In this document: positions 6,068 to 8,530 of the stretch, one piece after another
How positions within the stretch are numbered: position 1 is the first letter of the stretch
Layout of the letters: each line of letters opens with the position of its first letter
NCBI GenBank assembly: GCA_029262095.1
Contig: JAJDAB010000006.1
Coordinates: forward strand, 1-8,530
Reading direction: 5' to 3'
From: Candidatus Hydrogenedentota bacterium
GTDB lineage: Bacteria; Hydrogenedentota; Hydrogenedentia; Hydrogenedentales; SLHB01
DNA: 8,530 nucleotides
Made by a program: the position numbers and the translations under genes
The notes under the pieces: model-generated
What the model was told of the DNA's origin: nothing
Seen by the model: the letters and a program-made list of their open reading frames with translations, nothing else
Databases searched by the model: none

Positions 6068-7387
6068 TCATTCGGGTTCGACGCGAAGCCACCCGCCGAA
6101 ATCGGCGAGTTCACCCGTGTCGTCTGCGTCGAATATTTTTGCCGCAACAAATTCGAGAACGCTAGATTCAGGTTCGATTAGAATTTCGTCGCACGAAGAC
6201 GTTTTCAGCGTGAGAGGTTGCACGCCTTGCCGGAAGAGCTTCACTTCCGTATCGCCACAGGCGGGATATGCGTTGCCGTGTGTAATCCGTAGCGGCGTTT
6301 CGGAGCCATCTGTCATCGCGCGTGCTCCAATTGGACGTAATCGTGCCCCGGCGACGTCCCGCTCGGCATACCACCCACGCTCTGGGAATTCGGCCCCGCG
6401 AAAATACAGTGCATCCCGCCGCACCATGCCCCAAAACCGGCATCGTCCGATTCCACGCGTTTTGCGGCGAAGACGCTCCCATATCGCGAATGGCAAATAG
6501 GCAATCGCCGAACACCACGCACGAACATGCGCGGGTATCCGCCACGTTTCGTTATCCAATATCGCTCGCCCAATGGCTTTAACCTCACCATGAATCAGAG
6601 ACGACAAGATCATCGGCGCATGCCGTGTGGGGAAATTTCTTAGTACGAGACGAAATCGATTTCGTGTGTTGAGATAATACTTTTCTCGAGCGCGTGCGCC
6701 TTCGCCCATGGTCGCGCTGAATTTGTGCCGCACGCTTGCTTCCGGGCAAGAGCGAATCATAAACCCGGCGTTCCAAATGCGCATGGACAAATCGAGGTCG
6801 TCGAGATAGATGCCGAAATCGTCTGGCAATAAACCGGCACGTTCGATCGCGGCCCGCCGAATAAACATCGCTCCGCCACACACACCCAACACTTCGCCGG
6901 CATTGTTCCACTTTGGCTGGTCTAATCGGCCCAAACCACGATCCCAGCCGTTGCCAATAATCGAACATTCAACACCGACCGAATTAATTATGTCCGGCGT
7001 ATCGAATAGGAGCATCTTCGGCGCAAGCGCGCCAATGGTTGTGTCAGACTCCGCCGCTGCAACAAGTTTTGAAATCGCATCCGGCGCAATCGCGGTGTCA
7101 TTATTCAGTAGAAAGATATACGCTGCGCCTGCGTCCAGTGCATGTCGAATACCGAGGTTGTTGCCCCCAGACCATCCCAAGTTTTCCCCGGCTTCCAAAA
7201 TCTCCACCCGCGAATCGGCCCCAAATCGTTCCCGGACAAAATCCACCGACGAATCCGTACTGCCATTGTCAACGAGAACGAACCGCACCTGCTCATAGGT
7301 GGAGGTCAATAACGTCTCGAAACAGGCCTGAAGGTGATCAAGGCCATTCCAGTTGATGACGAGTACGTGGACGAGGGGCGCGTTCAT
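6068..7387 (-). CDS. GT2 family glycosyltransferase (rhamnosyltransferase-like)
   Basis: The product is 439 residues from the ATG at 7387. The GT-A fold is clear: VLVINWNGLDHLQACFETL at the start, VDNGSTD (39-45) for nucleotide binding, GENLGWSGGNNLGI (67-80), LNNDT (94-98) as the metal-binding DxD equivalent, VCGGAMFIRRAAIERAGLLP (169-188) and YLDDLDLSMRIWNAGF (194-209), which carries the probable catalytic acids. This is the family that includes WbbL-like rhamnosyltransferases acting on lipid-linked or cell-surface glycans at the cytoplasmic face. After about residue 320 there is an extra segment of about 115 residues, ending in a beta-rich acidic region (GELADFGGWLRVEPE), that I do not recognise. 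An ATG at 7441 would add 18 residues that run through the promoter-like sequence, and the homology begins only at residue 6 of the shorter form, so 7387 is chosen. The GH42-like gene lies just downstream. Donor and acceptor sugars cannot be read from sequence. Confidence 0.88.
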   Translation of the reverse strand: MNAPLVHVLVINWNGLDHLQACFETLLTSTYEQVRFVLVDNGSTDSSVDFVRERFGADSRVEILEAGENLGWSGGNNLGIRHALDAGAAYIFLLNNDTAIAPDAISKLVAAAESDTTIGALAPKMLLFDTPDIINSVGVECSIIGNGWDRGLGRLDQPKWNNAGEVLGVCGGAMFIRRAAIERAGLLPDDFGIYLDDLDLSMRIWNAGFMIRSCPEASVRHKFSATMGEGARAREKYYLNTRNRFRLVLRNFPTRHAPMILSSLIHGEVKAIGRAILDNETWRIPAHVRAWCSAIAYLPFAIWERLRRKTRGIGRCRFWGMVRRDALYFRGAEFPERGWYAERDVAGARLRPIGARAMTDGSETPLRITHGNAYPACGDTEVKLFRQGVQPLTLKTSSCDEILIEPESSVLEFVAAKIFDADDTGELADFGGWLRVEPE

Positions 7388-7395
7388 AAGTGGGT

Positions 7396-7404
7396 AGTAT
7401 AGCA
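7396..7404 (-). promoter_or_regulatory. Extended -10 promoter for the GT2/GH42-like operon
   Basis: On the minus strand TGCTATACT forms an extended -10 element. Transcription would begin near 7389, only about 2 nt before the ATG at 7387, implying a leaderless or nearly leaderless mRNA. This fits the absence of any Shine-Dalgarno sequence. No convincing -35 box is present. It is an exact inverted copy of the element at 7442-7450 on the other strand. Confidence 0.5.
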
Positions 7405-7422
7405 AGGGTTCGGCAGAATTTA

Positions 7423-7450
7423 TTGTTGGGCGCAGCCACACTGCTATACT
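7423..7450 (+). promoter_or_regulatory. Promoter for the GT39-like gene
   Basis: An extended -10 element TGCTATACT (-10 hexamer 7445-7450) lies 16 bp after a -35-like TTGTTG (7423-7428). Transcription starting near 7457 would give a leader of about 34 nt before the GTG at 7491. Confidence 0.55.
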
Positions 7451-7470
7451 CGCCTGGAATTGATGGTCCT

Positions 7471-7490
7471 AATTCGGGGGAATTCGGGGC
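7471..7490 (+). repeat. Tandem 10-bp repeat abutting the GTG start
   Basis: AATTCGGGGG is followed directly by AATTCGGGGC, a two-copy repeat that ends exactly at the GTG start codon. The G-runs may serve as a poor ribosome binding site. It could equally be a chance duplication. Confidence 0.5.
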
Positions 7491-8530
7491 GTGACCGACC
7501 AACTACGCCAACCGCTACTCGTACTCGCATTCATCTGCGCCGCGTTCACGTGTGTTGCGAGCAGCGTCGTGCTCACCCTAGCAGTCACCGGTAATACCAA
7601 CGGCGACGCCTCGTTTATAGTCAAACTAGTCGTGCGAATTGTAGGTTTCGGTGCGTTGTCCGCGATTTCCGCGTTCATGCTTTGGCGTTCGCGTTCTCAT
7701 ATCCAACGCCCTACCGACTCGGTCGAATCACCCCCATCACAATGGCTCCTTATGATAATTCCATGCGCGGTCGCCGCAGCGATCGCCTTCCCTCGCCTCG
7801 GTGCTACTCCGCACGTCGAACCAGACGAATGGCATCATCTGAATGTTGCACGCAACCTCGCCGTCGACGGACTCTATGCTTCGGGAACTGTTGAGGAAGG
7901 ATTCATACTCTTCGATGACTACGATAGCGTGGGGCCGCCTGTGATATTGCCCGTCGCTGCAGCGATGCTGCTTGCGGGCCCGGATCTCGAATCAGCACGT
8001 TTCGTGATGGCGATCTATTTCGTCGCACTCGCAGCGGTCGTATTCGCGTTCTGCGCGCCAGTGTTTGGCGGTTGGGCGGCGGTGTATTCGTCGACGCTCT
8101 TAATCGGCGCGTGGGGATCGGCGTACCTGGGACGAACACTCTACGGCGAGGTCCCGGCGTTGATGTTCCTGTTGCTCGCGCTAATCGCTGGCCGAACAGC
8201 ACTGCGAAGTCCCCGTATTTGGAGCTGGGGATTGGCAGCCGGGGCCTTTTACGGCCTCGCCGTATTGAGCAAGTACTACCTGCTCATGGCGCTATGGCCC
8301 TTATTAGGGGCGTACATCTGGGACCGGCTTTCCGCGAATCAGATTCGCTGGCCACATATGGCGGCACCTGCGACCGGCACCCTAGCAGTCCTCGGAAGTT
8401 GGTCCGCGATCCAAGCGTTCGCCGAACGCAACGTCTCGGGAGCAGCCGAGGGTCAACTCAGTATGTACCAACACAATTTACTATTCGGTTTTGAAGGCCT
8501 CGGCAATACAACCGGCTTCCTAGCCACGCA
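7491..8530 (+). CDS. GT39/ArnT-like membrane glycosyltransferase, 3' end beyond window
   Basis: A frame starting at GTG 7491 stays open to the window edge (346 codons visible). It encodes a polytopic membrane protein. Two N-terminal hydrophobic helices (about residues 8-32 and 42-64) and a third (85-101) precede PHVEPDEWHHLNVARNLAVDGLY (107-129). In the GT-C superfamily this first periplasmic loop, with its acidic DE pair, carries the catalytic aspartate/glutamate. It is followed by DYDSVGPPVILPVAAAMLLAGPDLESARFV (143-172), matching the usual 'PPL...G....R' pattern, then several more helices, RTLYGEVPALMFLLLAL (215-231) and GLAVLSKYYLLMALWPLL (255-272). Such enzymes (ArnT, PMT-like) move sugars from polyprenyl-phosphate donors to lipids or proteins on the outer face of the membrane. 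It diverges from the GT2 gene across a shared 103-bp control region. The start is chosen from the promoter spacing and because earlier in-frame ATGs are lacking; the first strong family motif is much later, so an internal start is possible. Confidence 0.82.
   Translation, partial: MTDQLRQPLLVLAFICAAFTCVASSVVLTLAVTGNTNGDASFIVKLVVRIVGFGALSAISAFMLWRSRSHIQRPTDSVESPPSQWLLMIIPCAVAAAIAFPRLGATPHVEPDEWHHLNVARNLAVDGLYASGTVEEGFILFDDYDSVGPPVILPVAAAMLLAGPDLESARFVMAIYFVALAAVVFAFCAPVFGGWAAVYSSTLLIGAWGSAYLGRTLYGEVPALMFLLLALIAGRTALRSPRIWSWGLAAGAFYGLAVLSKYYLLMALWPLLGAYIWDRLSANQIRWPHMAAPATGTLAVLGSWSAIQAFAERNVSGAAEGQLSMYQHNLLFGFEGLGNTTGFLAT

Noticed and set aside
6810..7298. Plus-strand open frame of 162 codons
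   Set aside because: It is antisense to the most conserved GT2 motifs, so it cannot be the coding strand here.
7388..7441. Longer start (ATG at 7441) for the GT2 gene
   Set aside because: The extra 18 residues cross the extended -10 element and carry no family similarity; the GT2 fold begins right after the ATG at 7387.
8072..8494. Open frame of 140 codons on the plus strand
   Set aside because: It overlaps, in another frame, the GT39-like membrane protein, whose hydrophobic helices and DE loop are convincing.

Overview
The window suggests a bacterium from the Planctomycetota / Lentisphaerota / Hydrogenedentota part of the tree. The reasons are a pseudopilin with an H-X9-DG C-terminal motif, secreted proteins ending in a short motif plus a membrane helix plus arginines, and a membrane-anchored GH42-like protein whose architecture I associate with those phyla. 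The assignment is inferred from protein style only. I see no rRNA, tRNA, insertion sequence or CRISPR array.

Layout, reading the minus strand from right to left. A 103-bp divergent promoter region (about 7388-7490) separates a rightward membrane glycosyltransferase of GT39/GT-C type (GTG start at 7491, cut by the window end) from a leftward pair: a GT2 family glycosyltransferase (7387-6068) and a membrane-anchored GH42-like TIM-barrel protein (6034-3815). These three genes look like a surface-glycan or glycoconjugate group.

A 435-bp non-coding stretch follows (3380-3814). On the minus strand it holds a near-consensus sigma70 promoter (TTGACT-N17-TATACT), a full cobalamin (vitamin B12) riboswitch aptamer with recognisable P1 and core motifs (3680-3530), a small hairpin, and a strong long-range hairpin that would hide the Shine-Dalgarno sequence of the next gene.

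The riboswitch controls a two-gene operon joined by an ATGA overlap. The first gene encodes a secreted beta-propeller-like protein with an LPASG-helix-RRK tail (3379-2360). The second encodes a 772-residue chimera (2363-45). Its exported N-terminal half resembles the 'cell surface protein' family that I associate with Bacteroidetes cobalamin-uptake loci. This half ends in its own membrane helix and basic tail, and runs without a stop into a complete type IV pseudopilin (RRG|FTLIELLVVIG at residues 498-511, H-X9-DG near the end).

The most interesting reading is a B12-repressed surface system for capturing cobalamin. It would pair a BtuG-like propeller with a surface protein made as a precursor that a prepilin peptidase could cut into an anchored receptor and a pseudopilin. 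The riboswitch, the fusion, the coupling and the topology signals are visible in the sequence. The cobalamin-binding role is inference.
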